Shown here: piece after piece, positions 1 to 8,546 of the stretch
How the letters are laid out: the number at the start of each line of letters is the position of its first letter
Position numbering within the stretch: the stretch's first letter is position 1
Assembly (NCBI RefSeq): GCF_014845115.1
Contig: NZ_NKUI01000011.1
Coordinates: 39,321 to 103,320 of the forward strand
Length of the DNA: 64,000 nucleotides
Source: Methylorubrum zatmanii
GTDB taxonomy: Bacteria > Pseudomonadota > Alphaproteobacteria > Rhizobiales > Beijerinckiaceae
Direction of reading: 5' to 3'
Notes under the pieces: model-generated
Seen by the model: the letters and a program-made list of their open reading frames with translations, nothing else
The model's database searches: none
What the model was told of the DNA's origin: nothing
Made by a program: the position numbers and the translations under genes

Positions 1-804
1 ATCCTGCGGGCCCTGCGCGAGAACACGATCCTGCACGCCACCGGCCGCATCCGCCGCCACGACGACGGCACTTGGCGCACCATCGACATGGCCGGGCGCT
101 TCGAGCGCAGCGGATCCGGCGGCCTGCCGCGCCGGCTGATCGGCGTCGTCGCCGACGTGACCGACCGCCACCTCTCCGAGGAGCGCCGCAGCCTGCTGAT
201 CCGCGAACTGCACCACCGGGTGAAGAACACGCTCGCCACCGTCCAGGCCATCGTCGGCTCGACGGCGCGCACCGCCACCAGCATCGACAGCTTCCACGAG
301 GCGTTCGTGGGGCGGATCAAGTCCCTCGCCCATACCCACAGCGTGCTGACCGAGGCGACGTGGCAGACGGCGAGCCTGCACGATCTGCTCACCGCCGAGC
401 TGATGCCCTATGCCGAGAGCGAGACCGAAACCTCGCCGGACCTGCGCATCGCCCTCGACGGACCGCCGGTCGATCTGCCGTCGGACATCGCCGTGCCGAT
501 CGGCATGGCGATCCACGAGCTGACCACCAACGCCGCCAAATACGGTGCCCTCTCGACGGGGCATGGCCGGGTGGCGATCGCCTGGAGGGTCGAGGACGGC
601 ATCCTGCATCTCGATTGGCGCGAGAGCGGTGGCCCGCCGGTGGAGCCGCCGACCCGTCAGGGCTTCGGCTCGCGCCTGCTGCAGCGGGTGCTGACCACTC
701 AGGTCCAGGCGCAGATCCGCACCGATTACGCCCGGGACGGTTTCCACCTGACGCTGGCCGCCCCCCTGCCGGCGCGCAATCCGGCGCTCAACCCGCTGGC
801 CTAG
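1..804 (+). CDS. HWE-family sensor histidine kinase (5' end cut by window)
   Basis: This is the C-terminal 267 codons of a sensor kinase, open from the first base of the window. Codons 1-60 resemble the end of a PAS domain followed by a PAC-like motif (GVVADVTDR). The phosphoacceptor motif ELHHRVKN is near codon 72. The ATP-binding domain has an HWE-type N-box with His (IHELTTNAAKYG, about codon 172), a WRE motif (LDWRES, about codon 206) and a glycine-containing lid (QGFGSRLL). His in the N-box plus W-x-E defines the HWE family, and all catalytic motifs look intact. The input domains and true start lie upstream. The signal sensed is unknown and no response regulator is adjacent in the visible part. 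Confidence 0.92.
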   Translation: MLRALRENTILHATGRIRRHDDGTWRTIDMAGRFERSGSGGLPRRLIGVVADVTDRHLSEERRSLLIRELHHRVKNTLATVQAIVGSTARTATSIDSFHEAFVGRIKSLAHTHSVLTEATWQTASLHDLLTAELMPYAESETETSPDLRIALDGPPVDLPSDIAVPIGMAIHELTTNAAKYGALSTGHGRVAIAWRVEDGILHLDWRESGGPPVEPPTRQGFGSRLLQRVLTTQVQAQIRTDYARDGFHLTLAAPLPARNPALNPLA

Positions 805-854
805 GTTTTAACGGAGGGCGCGTTTCCTCCCCATCGGAGGGCCGGCGCGCCTTC

Positions 855-1835
855 TCAGGCGGCGCCCCTCGCCTCCTCGCCCCCGGCATTGACGAAGCTC
901 TTCAGCTCGTCGAGCGAGGCGAAGGTGAAGCGTCCGCGCGGCGTATCCGCCTCGATCGAACCGTCCGAGAACATCACGTAGGTGTTGGCGCCCGACGAGT
1001 AGGAGCCGACCGCGTGCCGCTCCTCCTCCGGGGCCGGCTCGCTTTCCTCGGCTTCCGGCGCGGCGGGTTCGTCCGCGACGGCTTCGGCGGGCGGCGGTTC
1101 GGTGAAGACCGCCTCGGACCGCTCCGGCACCGCAGCGGGGGCCGGCTCGTCCAGGGAAGAGCGCAGGCCGAGCGTTTCCGGCGCGGGCGTGGCCTCTTCG
1201 GTCGTCTCGTGCTCGGGGGGCTCGGCTGCGGCAGCCGGTTCCGGCTCCGAAAAAACCGACAGGTGCGGCTCGGCTTCGCCGAACAGGTCGGCATCCGGGT
1301 CGGCTTTGTGCTCAGCCTGCGTTTCGGGCGATGGCTCGTCGAGCAGATCGGGCAGCAGCGGCTCGGCGGCATCGGCGTGCGGTTCCGCCGGCGGCGTCGG
1401 ATCGTCGAAGACCGGCTCGGAGCCGCGTCCGCCCGGTCGCAGCGCACCCAGCGACAGGCCCGCGAGCCCGGCGGCACCGAGACCGGCGGCGCCCAAGCCT
1501 GTGAGCGAGGGGCGCTGGGGCGGTTCGACCTCGGGAATCGGTTGGGACGGTGCCGGTGAGGTGGCCTGCCACGGCGGCGCCTCGGCGACGGAGCGGGACT
1601 CGCCGGCGGCCGGGAGGGGCGCCGCGTTCAACTGCGCAAGGCTGCCCTGGAGCCGGCGCAGACGGTCGAGGACCGCCGTCAGCCCGAGCAGGATCACCCC
1701 GGCGGAGGCGGCGGTCGAGCCGCCGATCACCATGGCGAGCCCGCTCTCCAGGCGCACATAGGGAAAGCCCTGGACCACGGCGGCGAAGCCGCCGAGGATC
1801 ATGACGAGACTGAGCGCGAGCAGCGCGACGACCAT
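855..1835 (-). CDS. Membrane-anchored Pro/Glu/Ala-rich protein of unknown function
   Basis: 326 residues. Two hydrophobic helices lie at roughly residues 3-25 and 35-57, with a short loop between them. A long low-complexity region rich in Pro, Ala and Glu follows (about residues 75-265). The protein ends with a compact, more ordered segment of about 50 residues beginning at VGSYSSGANTYVMFSDG and continuing through SIEADTPRGRF. That architecture suggests an inner-membrane anchor, an acidic disordered linker and a small C-terminal domain. I do not recognise the family. The gene stands alone, convergent with the upstream kinase and divergent from sodB. The ATG start gives the full first membrane helix. 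Confidence 0.75.
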   Translation of the reverse strand: MVVALLALSLVMILGGFAAVVQGFPYVRLESGLAMVIGGSTAASAGVILLGLTAVLDRLRRLQGSLAQLNAAPLPAAGESRSVAEAPPWQATSPAPSQPIPEVEPPQRPSLTGLGAAGLGAAGLAGLSLGALRPGGRGSEPVFDDPTPPAEPHADAAEPLLPDLLDEPSPETQAEHKADPDADLFGEAEPHLSVFSEPEPAAAAEPPEHETTEEATPAPETLGLRSSLDEPAPAAVPERSEAVFTEPPPAEAVADEPAAPEAEESEPAPEEERHAVGSYSSGANTYVMFSDGSIEADTPRGRFTFASLDELKSFVNAGGEEARGAA

Positions 1836-2100
1836 GATACTCTCAACTCAACTGTCACGGGTCGTGGGAGTTGGCACGATACCTCCCCGGACGAACATTG
1901 CAAAATTCCGCGATCAGCCTGCGCGAAGAATCCGGCGATTCGGCGGCTCCATGCACAGCTTGCGGCGTTGCCGAGCCAGGCCGATCGACTTACCTACCCG
2001 GCCGTCGCCCCGCCGGCCGCGCGCCGATTTTCGTCCGCGCGCCCGGACCCCGGACGCCCGCCGGGTCCGGCCTACCGACCGGACAACCCAGGAGACAGGC

Positions 2101-2700
2101 ATGACGTTCACCCTGCCCGAGCTGCCCTACGCCTACGACGCGCTGGGCCCCTATATGTCGAAGGAAACCCTCGAGTTTCACCACGACAAGCACCACAAGG
2201 CCTATGTCGATACCGGCAACAAGCTGCTCGAGGGGACAGATCTCCAGGGCAAGAGCGTCGAGGAGATCGTCAAGGCGAGCTACAACACCAATCAGGCGCT
2301 CTTCAACAACGCCGGCCAGCACTACAACCACCTCCACTTCTGGAACTGGATGAAGCCCAACGGTGGCGGCCAGCCCCCGGCCGAGCTCGCCAAGAAGATC
2401 GACGAGGATCTCGGCGGCTACGAGAAGTTCAAGGCCGACTTCATCCAGGCCGGCGTCGGCCAGTTCGGCTCGGGCTGGGCCTGGCTCGCGGTCAAGGACG
2501 GCAAGCTCGCGATCCTGAAGACCCCGAACGGCGAGAACCCGCTGGTCCACGGCGCGACCCCGATCCTCGGCGTCGATGTGTGGGAGCACTCCTACTACAT
2601 CGACTACCGCAACCGCCGCCCCGACTACCTCAAGGCGTTCATCGAGAACCTCGTGAACTGGGAGTATGTCGAGAAGCTGTACGGCGAAGCCAAGGCCTGA
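2101..2700 (+). CDS. sodB: Superoxide dismutase, Fe/Mn family (probably Fe)
   Basis: 199 residues, the usual length for bacterial Fe/Mn superoxide dismutase, which converts superoxide to oxygen and hydrogen peroxide. Metal ligands are recognisable: His27 in EFHHDKHH, a His near residue 76 in AGQHYNHLHFW, and Asp and His in DVWEHSYYIDY (about 159 and 163). The motifs GSGWAWL and AGQHYNHLHFW look more like Fe- than Mn-type enzymes; this is a motif-based guess. A Shine-Dalgarno AGGAGA at 2090-2095 fixes the ATG at 2101, although the frame is open further upstream. The gene appears monocistronic, followed by a clear intrinsic terminator. Confidence 0.96.
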   Translation: MTFTLPELPYAYDALGPYMSKETLEFHHDKHHKAYVDTGNKLLEGTDLQGKSVEEIVKASYNTNQALFNNAGQHYNHLHFWNWMKPNGGGQPPAELAKKIDEDLGGYEKFKADFIQAGVGQFGSGWAWLAVKDGKLAILKTPNGENPLVHGATPILGVDVWEHSYYIDYRNRRPDYLKAFIENLVNWEYVEKLYGEAKA

Positions 2701-2723
2701 TCCGCTTCGCGATTGCGAGAGAG

Positions 2724-2752
2724 CCGCCCCGTTTCCGACGGGGCGGTTTTTT
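2724..2752 (+). terminator. Intrinsic terminator of sodB
   Basis: A perfect 8-bp GC-rich stem (CCGCCCCG / CGGGGCGG) with a 7-nt loop is followed directly by six T residues, 24 bases after the sodB stop codon. Confidence 0.9.
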
Positions 2753-2892
2753 CATGCGCGTCGTGACCCTGCGGCCCTAGTCGCGCCTCGTCTCGGAGGC
2801 CTACTGGCCTGATGGGGCGATCCCCCACCCGCCCTCATCTGAGGTGCCGGATGGGATCCTCCACCGAACCCACGGGGCCATCTGCCAAAGAC

Positions 2893-4422
2893 ATGATCCG
2901 CTCGATCCTCTCCGTCGGCGGCTGGACGCTGGTCTCGCGGGTCACGGGCTTTGCCCGCGACGTGGTGACGGCGGCCGTGATGGGCGCCGGGCCGATGGCG
3001 GATGCCTTCGTCGTCGCCTTCCGCCTGCCGAACCATTTCCGTGCGATCTTCGGCGAGGGGGCGTTCAACACCGCCTTCGTGCCGGCCTATACCCATCTGG
3101 AACAGGCCGGTGCCGAGGCCGCCGCCGCGCGCTTCGCCGACCGCGTCTTCACCCTGATGCTCGTCGTGCAGGTGGCGCTGTTGGCGCTTGCCCTGCCGGC
3201 GATGCCGTGGGTGGTGCGGGCGCTGGCGCCGGGCTTCTCCGAGGATGGCGAGCGCTTCGCCCTGGCGGTGAGCCTGACCCGGATCACCTTCCCCTATCTG
3301 CTGTTCATGACGCTGGTGACGTTGTTCTCCGGCATCCTCAACGCCCATCGCCGCTTCGCTGCCGCCGCCGGGGCGCCGGTTCTGCTCAACCTCGCCATGC
3401 TGGCGGCCCTGGCGCTCGCCTTCCTGTTCCCGAACGCGGCCACTGCGGCGGCCTGGGGCGTCTCGGTCTCCGGGGTGCTGCAATTCGCGCTGGTCTGGTG
3501 GGATGCCAGGGCCCGCGCCTACGCCCCCCGGTTGACGAAGCCGACCTTACGCGATCCCGACCTGATCCGCTTCTTCAAGATCCTGGGGCCGGCGGTGATC
3601 GGCTCGGCCGGGTTCCAGATCGCGGCCTTCGCCGACACCATTATCGCGAGCTTCCTGCCGACCGGCGCGGTCTCGGCGCTCTACTATGCCGACCGGCTCT
3701 ACCAACTGCCCTTCGGCGTCATCGCCATCGCCGCCGGCACCGTGCTCCTGCCCGAGATGAGCCGGCGCATCGCCTCGGGCGACGTGGCCGGGGCGCATGC
3801 GGCGCAGAACCGGGCCGCCGGCTTCTCGCTGGCCCTCTCGGCTCCGTTCATGGTCGCCTTCCTGACCCTGCCGGGGCCGATCGTGGCGGCCCTGTTCCAG
3901 CGCGGCGCCTTCACCGCCGAGGATGCCGCCCGCGCCGCCTCCGTGCTCGCCGCCTACGGTCTGGCTCTGCCGGCGGTGGTGCTGGTGCGCTCCGCCGTGG
4001 CGAGCTTCAACGCCCGGCAGGACACCACGACGCCCCTCTACGCCTCGCTGACCGCCATCGCCGTCAATGTCGGGCTCAAGCTCGTGCTCACCGGTCCCTA
4101 CGGCGTCGCCGGCCTCGCGCTCGCCACCGCCATCGGGCAATGGATCAACCTCGCCCTGCTCTACGGTTTGGCCCTGCGCCGGGGCTGGACTGCGCCCGGC
4201 CGGGTGCTCGGCGTCACGGTCGCGGCGGTGATCGTCGCGAGCGTGGTGCTGGCGGGCTTCGCCGTGTACGGCCTGCCCTTCGCCGAGCGGATGGTGCCCG
4301 CCCTCCCCCATTTCCGCGAGATCGCGGTGCTGGCGCTGCTGGGGCTCGCCGGGGCGCTTGCTTACGCCGGCGCCCTGCTCGCGATGATGGGAGCCTTCGG
4401 CGTGCGATTGCGCCGCAGGTAG
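2893..4422 (+). CDS. murJ: Lipid II flippase MurJ (MviN family)
   Basis: 509 residues from this start. MurJ is a multi-spanning inner-membrane MOP-superfamily protein that flips lipid II for peptidoglycan synthesis. The N-terminus is characteristic (SVGGWTLVSRVTGFARDVV, then AFRLPNHFRAIFGEGAFNTAF), and about 14 hydrophobic helices run to the end. I chose the ATG at 2893 because MurJ proteins normally begin just before this segment. In-frame ATGs at 2851 (GAGGTG 4 bases upstream) and 2812 are possible and would add 14 or 27 residues. A HAD hydrolase starts 36 bases downstream and may be cotranscribed. Confidence 0.93.
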   Translation: MIRSILSVGGWTLVSRVTGFARDVVTAAVMGAGPMADAFVVAFRLPNHFRAIFGEGAFNTAFVPAYTHLEQAGAEAAAARFADRVFTLMLVVQVALLALALPAMPWVVRALAPGFSEDGERFALAVSLTRITFPYLLFMTLVTLFSGILNAHRRFAAAAGAPVLLNLAMLAALALAFLFPNAATAAAWGVSVSGVLQFALVWWDARARAYAPRLTKPTLRDPDLIRFFKILGPAVIGSAGFQIAAFADTIIASFLPTGAVSALYYADRLYQLPFGVIAIAAGTVLLPEMSRRIASGDVAGAHAAQNRAAGFSLALSAPFMVAFLTLPGPIVAALFQRGAFTAEDAARAASVLAAYGLALPAVVLVRSAVASFNARQDTTTPLYASLTAIAVNVGLKLVLTGPYGVAGLALATAIGQWINLALLYGLALRRGWTAPGRVLGVTVAAVIVASVVLAGFAVYGLPFAERMVPALPHFREIAVLALLGLAGALAYAGALLAMMGAFGVRLRRR

Positions 4423-4458
4423 CTTTCCGGACGATGCGGGCGCCTCATCTGAGCCTGC

Positions 4459-5133
4459 ATGACCGATCCCGATCTCCTCGCCGGCAAAACCCACGCCGTG
4501 TTCGACGCCTACGGCACCCTGTTCGACGTGCACTCGGCGGTCGCGCGCCATGCAGACAGGCTCGGGGCGCAGGCGGACAGCCTGTCCGAGCTGTGGCGCA
4601 CCAAGCAGCTCGAATATTCCTGGGTCCACGGCCTGATGGGCCGTTATGTCGGCTTCTGGGAGCTGACCGAGCGCGCCCTCGACTTCGCCCTGGCCAAGCA
4701 TCCCGACATCGACCGGTCGCACCGGGAAAGCCTGCTCGACGCCTATCGCGCCCTCGACGCCTACGGTGAGGTGCCGGGCGTGCTGGAGCGGCTGCGGAAA
4801 CGCGGCGTGAAGACCGCGCTCTTCTCCAACGGCAATGCCGCGATGCTGGAGCGGGCGGTGACCTCCGCCGACCTCGCGGATCGCCTCGATGCGGTGCTCT
4901 CGGTCGATCCCGTCCAGACCTTCAAGACCGCGCCGGCCGCCTACCGGCTGGTCCTCGACCGTCTCGGCGTGGCGCGGCCGGAGGTGCTGTTCTTCTCCTC
5001 CAACCGCTGGGACATCGCGGGCGCGACCGCCTTCGGCTTCGATGCCGTGTGGGTGAACCGCAAGGGCCAGCCCGACGAGTACCCGGACCTCGCGCCCCGC
5101 GCGGTGGTGACGTCTCTCGATGCGGTGAGCTGA
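4459..5133 (+). CDS. Haloacid dehalogenase, type II (HAD superfamily)
   Basis: 224 residues. The order of HAD motifs matches L-2-haloacid dehalogenases: motif I DAYGTLFD near residue 16 (nucleophile Asp), motif II SNGN near residue 120, Lys in TFKTAP near 155, and motif III SSNRWDIAGA near 178. The SSN and WDIAGA elements are typical of the dehalogenase branch and argue against a phosphatase. The predicted reaction is hydrolytic removal of halogen from a 2-haloalkanoate. The real substrate is unknown, since housekeeping paralogues often have weak dehalogenase activity. It starts 36 bases after murJ in the same direction. Confidence 0.88.
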   Translation: MTDPDLLAGKTHAVFDAYGTLFDVHSAVARHADRLGAQADSLSELWRTKQLEYSWVHGLMGRYVGFWELTERALDFALAKHPDIDRSHRESLLDAYRALDAYGEVPGVLERLRKRGVKTALFSNGNAAMLERAVTSADLADRLDAVLSVDPVQTFKTAPAAYRLVLDRLGVARPEVLFFSSNRWDIAGATAFGFDAVWVNRKGQPDEYPDLAPRAVVTSLDAVS

Positions 5134-5230
5134 ACCTCCGGCAACCGACCGTTCGCCAATCCTTAAGCTTGATCGGCCTAGGTTCGGCTCACGTGCCTGA
5201 AACCTGGGTCGTCCAAAGGAATCGGTTCCC

Positions 5231-5584
5231 GTGCCCGCCTCGTCCTTCTCCGTCGTCGCCCGCAAGGGCGTCTGCGCGGTGCTCGTCGGCGCCGCTCTTC
5301 TCTCCGCCGCGCCGGCCTCCGCCCGTGACGGCCGCAACGGCGCCCTGATCGGCGGCGCCGCCGCAGGCGTCATCGGCGGCCTCGCCGTCGGCGCGCTCCT
5401 GAACGGCGCCGCTCCGCCGCCGCCCCCTCCCCCGCGTCCGCGCCCGGTCTATGTCGAAGAGGAGCCGGTCTATGTCGCGCCTCCGCCGCCGCGCCGCCGC
5501 GGGCCGATCTGCCATTACGAGCGCCGCAAGGTCTGGCTCGACGATGTCGAGTTCACCTACCGCAACGTCGAGGTCTGCGAGTAA
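5231..5584 (+). CDS. Small secreted glycine-zipper / proline-rich protein
   Basis: 117 residues from a GTG start. A signal peptide covers about residues 1-32, ending near ASA. It is followed by a glycine-zipper hydrophobic segment (GALIGGAAAGVIGGLAVGALL), a run of seven prolines, two short repeats of the type PVYVxxPP, and a C-terminal basic segment with two Cys residues (CHYERRKVWLDD and VEVCE) that could form a disulfide. The likely location is periplasmic or outer-membrane associated. I do not recognise a function. It is followed by an intrinsic terminator. Confidence 0.72.
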   Translation: MPASSFSVVARKGVCAVLVGAALLSAAPASARDGRNGALIGGAAAGVIGGLAVGALLNGAAPPPPPPPRPRPVYVEEEPVYVAPPPPRRRGPICHYERRKVWLDDVEFTYRNVEVCE

Positions 5585-5615
5585 GTCGCCGCATTGCGTG
5601 GCGTGTGAGATTGCA

Positions 5616-5644
5616 AGGCGTCCGTCTCAGGCGGGCGCCTTTTT
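5616..5644 (+). terminator. Intrinsic terminator overlapping the end of the convergent gene
   Basis: A 9-bp stem (AGGCGTCCG / CGGGCGCCT, one G-T wobble) with a 7-nt loop is followed by T residues at 5640-5644. It lies 31 bases after the small secreted protein gene. Its right arm lies inside the last codons of the carbamoyltransferase gene on the other strand. Confidence 0.8.
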
Positions 5645-7396
5645 CGTCAGGATCCAGTCCTCGACCACGATGGCATCGAGCCCGGTGGTATAGAACATCA
5701 GGATCGCGTCCTCCGCCGTGTGGAGGATCGGCTTGCCCATCACGTTGAAGCTGGTGTTGAGCAGGATCGGCACGCCGGTCAGTTCCGCGAAGGCTTCGAT
5801 CAGCGCCGTATAGGCCGGATTGCGGGCGCGGGTGACGCTCTGCAGCCGCCCGGTGCCGTCGGCATGGACCACGGCCGGCACCCTGTCCCGCACGCTTTCG
5901 CGCCAGACCAGGGTGCGCTCCATATACGGGCTGTCGGCATAATCCTCGAACCAATCGGGGCCGGCTTCCGCCAGGATCGAGGGGGCGAAGGGGCGGAACG
6001 CCTCGCGGTACTTCACCTTGGCGTTGAGCGAGGCCTTGGCATCGGCCGGGCGCGGATCGGCGAGGATCGAGCGGTTGCCGAGCGATCTCGGGCCGAACTC
6101 CGCCCTGCCCTGGACCCAGCCGACGAGGCCGCCCTCGGCGAGGATCCGCGCGGCTTCCCGGGTCACGCCCGCATGGCCGAGGCGGCGGGCGCGGGGCTCC
6201 CACTCGGCCATCCGCTCCAGCGGCTCGGTGGAGACGCTGGAGCCGAGATAGGGGGTGAGCGGGCGTGCCTCCGGCTTCGGGCCGGTCCAGGCGGGATCGT
6301 CCTCGGCCAGCGCCAGCCAAGCCGCGCCGATGGCGTTGCCGTCGTCGGCGGGGGCGGAGGGCACGTGCAGGCGCGTGAAGCCGGAGCGGCCGAGCACCCG
6401 CCCGTTATAGGACGAGTTCAGCCCGCAGCCGCCGGCGATCACGAGGTTGTCCGACGGCGCCAGCCGCCACGCCTCGGCCACCAGGATGTCCATCAATTCC
6501 GAAAAGATGTCCTGGCCGCAGCGGGCGAGATCGGCCCAGCCCTGCTCGCCGAGATCCGCCGGGCGCCGGGCCAGGATCTCCGTAGCGACCGCCTGCACGG
6601 TGGCTTCGTCGGCGAATTTCAGGCGCCCGTCCTCGACCGAGAACAGGCGGCGCAGCAGGGCCATCAGGGCGGGGTCGGTCCGGCCATAGGGCGCGAGCCC
6701 CATGATCTTCCATTCCTCGCCCTTGATCTGGTCGAAGCCGGCGAGATCCGTCACCAGCCCGTAGAGGAAGCCGACCGAGCCACGCCCGCGATGGCGGCGC
6801 ACCTCCTCGATCCGGCCCTCCTTCAGGCGATAGATCGCCGCCGCGCCGGTCTCGCCCATGCCGTCGACGATCAGCGCGGTCGCCTCCTCGAACGGGCTGC
6901 CCCACAGGGCATAGGCCGCGTGGGCGAGGTGGTGGGCATAGCGCCGCCGGCCGGCGATGCTCGCCCGGGGCCGCCCGCCGAAGCCTCTTGTCTCGTTGTC
7001 GAGCGCGAGGATCGTGCCGTTGCCGGCCCGCGCCTGCATGGCATGGAGGTCGGCGATGAAGACCCGCTCGGCCCGTTCCGGCACGAAGGAGCGGTTGAGG
7101 GTGGAGGGGTGGGCCGCCAGCGCCGGCAGGTCGAAGGCCCCGGAGGCCGCCTGCCCCTTCAGGAAGTCCGAGAATTGCTCGCCCCAGGAGGAGCTGACGA
7201 CGAGCTCCGCGCCCTCCGGCACATGGCGCCGCAGCAGACCCGCCATGCGGGTGCCGGGATCGGGCTCGCAATTCGGCGCGCGCTTGTATTGCAGGTAGCG
7301 CTCGGCCGCCTCGGCGAAGAGCACGGTGCCGTCCGGCCCGACGAGGGCGAGCGCCGGATCGTGGAAGGTCGTGGCGAGGCCGAGATAGTACCGCAT
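5627..7396 (-). CDS. Carbamoyltransferase of the NodU/CmcH/TobZ family
   Basis: 589 residues, the normal length for this two-domain family, which transfers carbamoyl from carbamoyl phosphate to a hydroxyl group via carbamoyl-adenylate. The N-terminal Kae1-like domain starts with YYLGLATTFHDPALAL and carries the metal-binding HHLAH near residue 154 and the DGMGE motif. The C-terminal YrdC-like domain contains EFGPRSLGNRS (about 434) and NTSFNVMGKP (about 547). No nodulation, antibiotic or O-antigen genes lie nearby, so the acceptor cannot be read from context. The divergent neighbour is a HAD phosphatase. The ATG at 7396 gives the canonical N-terminus. Confidence 0.92.
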   Translation of the reverse strand: MRYYLGLATTFHDPALALVGPDGTVLFAEAAERYLQYKRAPNCEPDPGTRMAGLLRRHVPEGAELVVSSSWGEQFSDFLKGQAASGAFDLPALAAHPSTLNRSFVPERAERVFIADLHAMQARAGNGTILALDNETRGFGGRPRASIAGRRRYAHHLAHAAYALWGSPFEEATALIVDGMGETGAAAIYRLKEGRIEEVRRHRGRGSVGFLYGLVTDLAGFDQIKGEEWKIMGLAPYGRTDPALMALLRRLFSVEDGRLKFADEATVQAVATEILARRPADLGEQGWADLARCGQDIFSELMDILVAEAWRLAPSDNLVIAGGCGLNSSYNGRVLGRSGFTRLHVPSAPADDGNAIGAAWLALAEDDPAWTGPKPEARPLTPYLGSSVSTEPLERMAEWEPRARRLGHAGVTREAARILAEGGLVGWVQGRAEFGPRSLGNRSILADPRPADAKASLNAKVKYREAFRPFAPSILAEAGPDWFEDYADSPYMERTLVWRESVRDRVPAVVHADGTGRLQSVTRARNPAYTALIEAFAELTGVPILLNTSFNVMGKPILHTAEDAILMFYTTGLDAIVVEDWILTKKAPA

Positions 7397-7497
7397 GAAG
7401 CCGGGCTACACGCCGGGGGCGGATGCGACAACCGGCTTGAGCCCGGGCGGAGAACCGCGTTGCGGCGCTCTCCCGCCCCATGCCACACCGGCTTCCG

Positions 7498-8220
7498 ATG
7501 ACGGACGCACCGGCCTTCCCCGCCACCCCTCCCCTCGCCCTCGTGATCTTCGACTGCGACGGCGTGCTGATCGACAGCGAGCCGATCAGCCTCGCGACCC
7601 TGACGCGCGGCCTCAACGAAATCGGCCTCGCCATCGACCTCGAGGCCGTCCGCGCGCGCTTCGCCGGCACCTCCATGACCTCGATCATGGAGCGCGTCGC
7701 CCGCGAGGACGGCATCGAGGCCCCGGCGGGCTTCGTCGAGCGGGTGAAGGCGCAGACGCTCGACGCCTTCGCGGCCGAGCTGAAGGCCATGGCCGGCATC
7801 GCCGAGGCGCTGGGGCTCCTGCACCTGCCATTCTGCGTGGCGTCGAGCAGCGATCCGGTCCGGCTGCGCCATTCCCTCGGGCTCACCGGGCTGCTGCCGC
7901 TGTTCCAGGGCCACGTCTTCTCCTCCGCACAGGTGGCACGGGGAAAGCCGTTCCCCGATCTCTTCCTGTTCGCGGCGGAGCGGATGGGAACGGCGCCCGA
8001 GCAGTGCCTGGTGATCGAGGACAGCGTGCCGGGGGTGGAGGCGGCCCGGGCGGCCGGGATGCGGGTCGTCGGCTTCACCGGCGGCGGCCATTGGGGCCAC
8101 GACCGGTCCGGGCGGGATCTCCGCGCGGCCGGCGCCGCGACGGTCTTCTCCGCCCATGCGGAGCTCGGGCGGATTGTCGCAGAGAGCGGACTCCCTCGGA
8201 GCGCGGCATCCCCGATCTGA
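7498..8220 (+). CDS. HAD-superfamily phosphatase (beta-phosphoglucomutase-like subfamily)
   Basis: 240 residues from this start; an in-frame ATG at 7480 would add six. Motif I is [11 protein letters not shown] near residue 18 with the DxD nucleophile pair. The cap has the usual helical insert (LNEIGL...GTSMTSIM). Motif II is ASSSDP near 120, Lys in ARGKPFPD near 157, and motif [19 protein letters not shown] near 175. This pattern is that of sugar-phosphate and nucleotide phosphatases such as phosphoglycolate phosphatase or beta-phosphoglucomutase. The substrate cannot be assigned from sequence. It is divergent from the carbamoyltransferase, with about 100 bases between starts. Confidence 0.88.
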   Translation: MTDAPAFPATPPLALVIFDCDGVLIDSEPISLATLTRGLNEIGLAIDLEAVRARFAGTSMTSIMERVAREDGIEAPAGFVERVKAQTLDAFAAELKAMAGIAEALGLLHLPFCVASSSDPVRLRHSLGLTGLLPLFQGHVFSSAQVARGKPFPDLFLFAAERMGTAPEQCLVIEDSVPGVEAARAAGMRVVGFTGGGHWGHDRSGRDLRAAGAATVFSAHAELGRIVAESGLPRSAASPI

Positions 8221-8421
8221 GATCCTCGGCCGGGCGGTCCTCCGCTTCGTCCGAGCCGAGCCCGCGAAGCGGGCGAAGCCGGCCGCGAGACGGCGCGTTG
8301 TTGGTGGGTGAAATCCGTGAAGGACGCCAAGCTCTTGCGGCGGAAGACGAGACTCGCCGGGGTTGCCGCTTAACCCGGCGCGATCTTTCTCAGTCAAGCC
8401 GATCTTCGAAAGAACATTCCG

Positions 8422-8450
8422 TTGACGAAAGCGGGTCGCCTGCTCATCTT
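8422..8450 (+). promoter_or_regulatory. Candidate sigma-70-type promoter
   Basis: TTGACG at 8422-8427 matches the -35 consensus at five of six bases. It is followed after 17 bases by CATCTT, a weak -10 match. It lies in the non-coding stretch ahead of the small gene at 8733. The prediction rests on sequence match alone. Confidence 0.35.
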
Positions 8451-8526
8451 AATGGAGTGCGAACGTCTTCGCGCCGCGGTGATTTGTAGTGGCACGCTTG
8501 CGCCGCGTTATCAAACGCTAATGCAT

Positions 8527-8546
8527 CACGGCGCACTTGCGCCGTG
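8527..8546. repeat. Perfect 8-bp hairpin in the leader region
   Basis: The arms CACGGCGC and GCGCCGTG are perfectly complementary around a 4-base loop (ACTT). There is no T-run on either side, so it is not a standard terminator. The right arm is the third copy of a short motif repeated at 8467 and 8497. Confidence 0.6.

Noticed and set aside
1871..1887. TTGGCACG followed by a possible sigma-54 -12 element upstream of sodB
   Set aside because: The -24 part matches, but the required GC of the -12 element is not at the right distance.
2844..5373. Long open frames overlapping murJ on both strands
   Set aside because: MurJ is unmistakable in its own frame. The others are arginine-rich shadow translations without motifs.
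5627..8220. Carbamoyltransferase plus HAD phosphatase as a natural-product cluster
   Set aside because: No polyketide, peptide, glycosyltransferase or transporter genes lie within reach, so the neighbourhood does not support a cluster.
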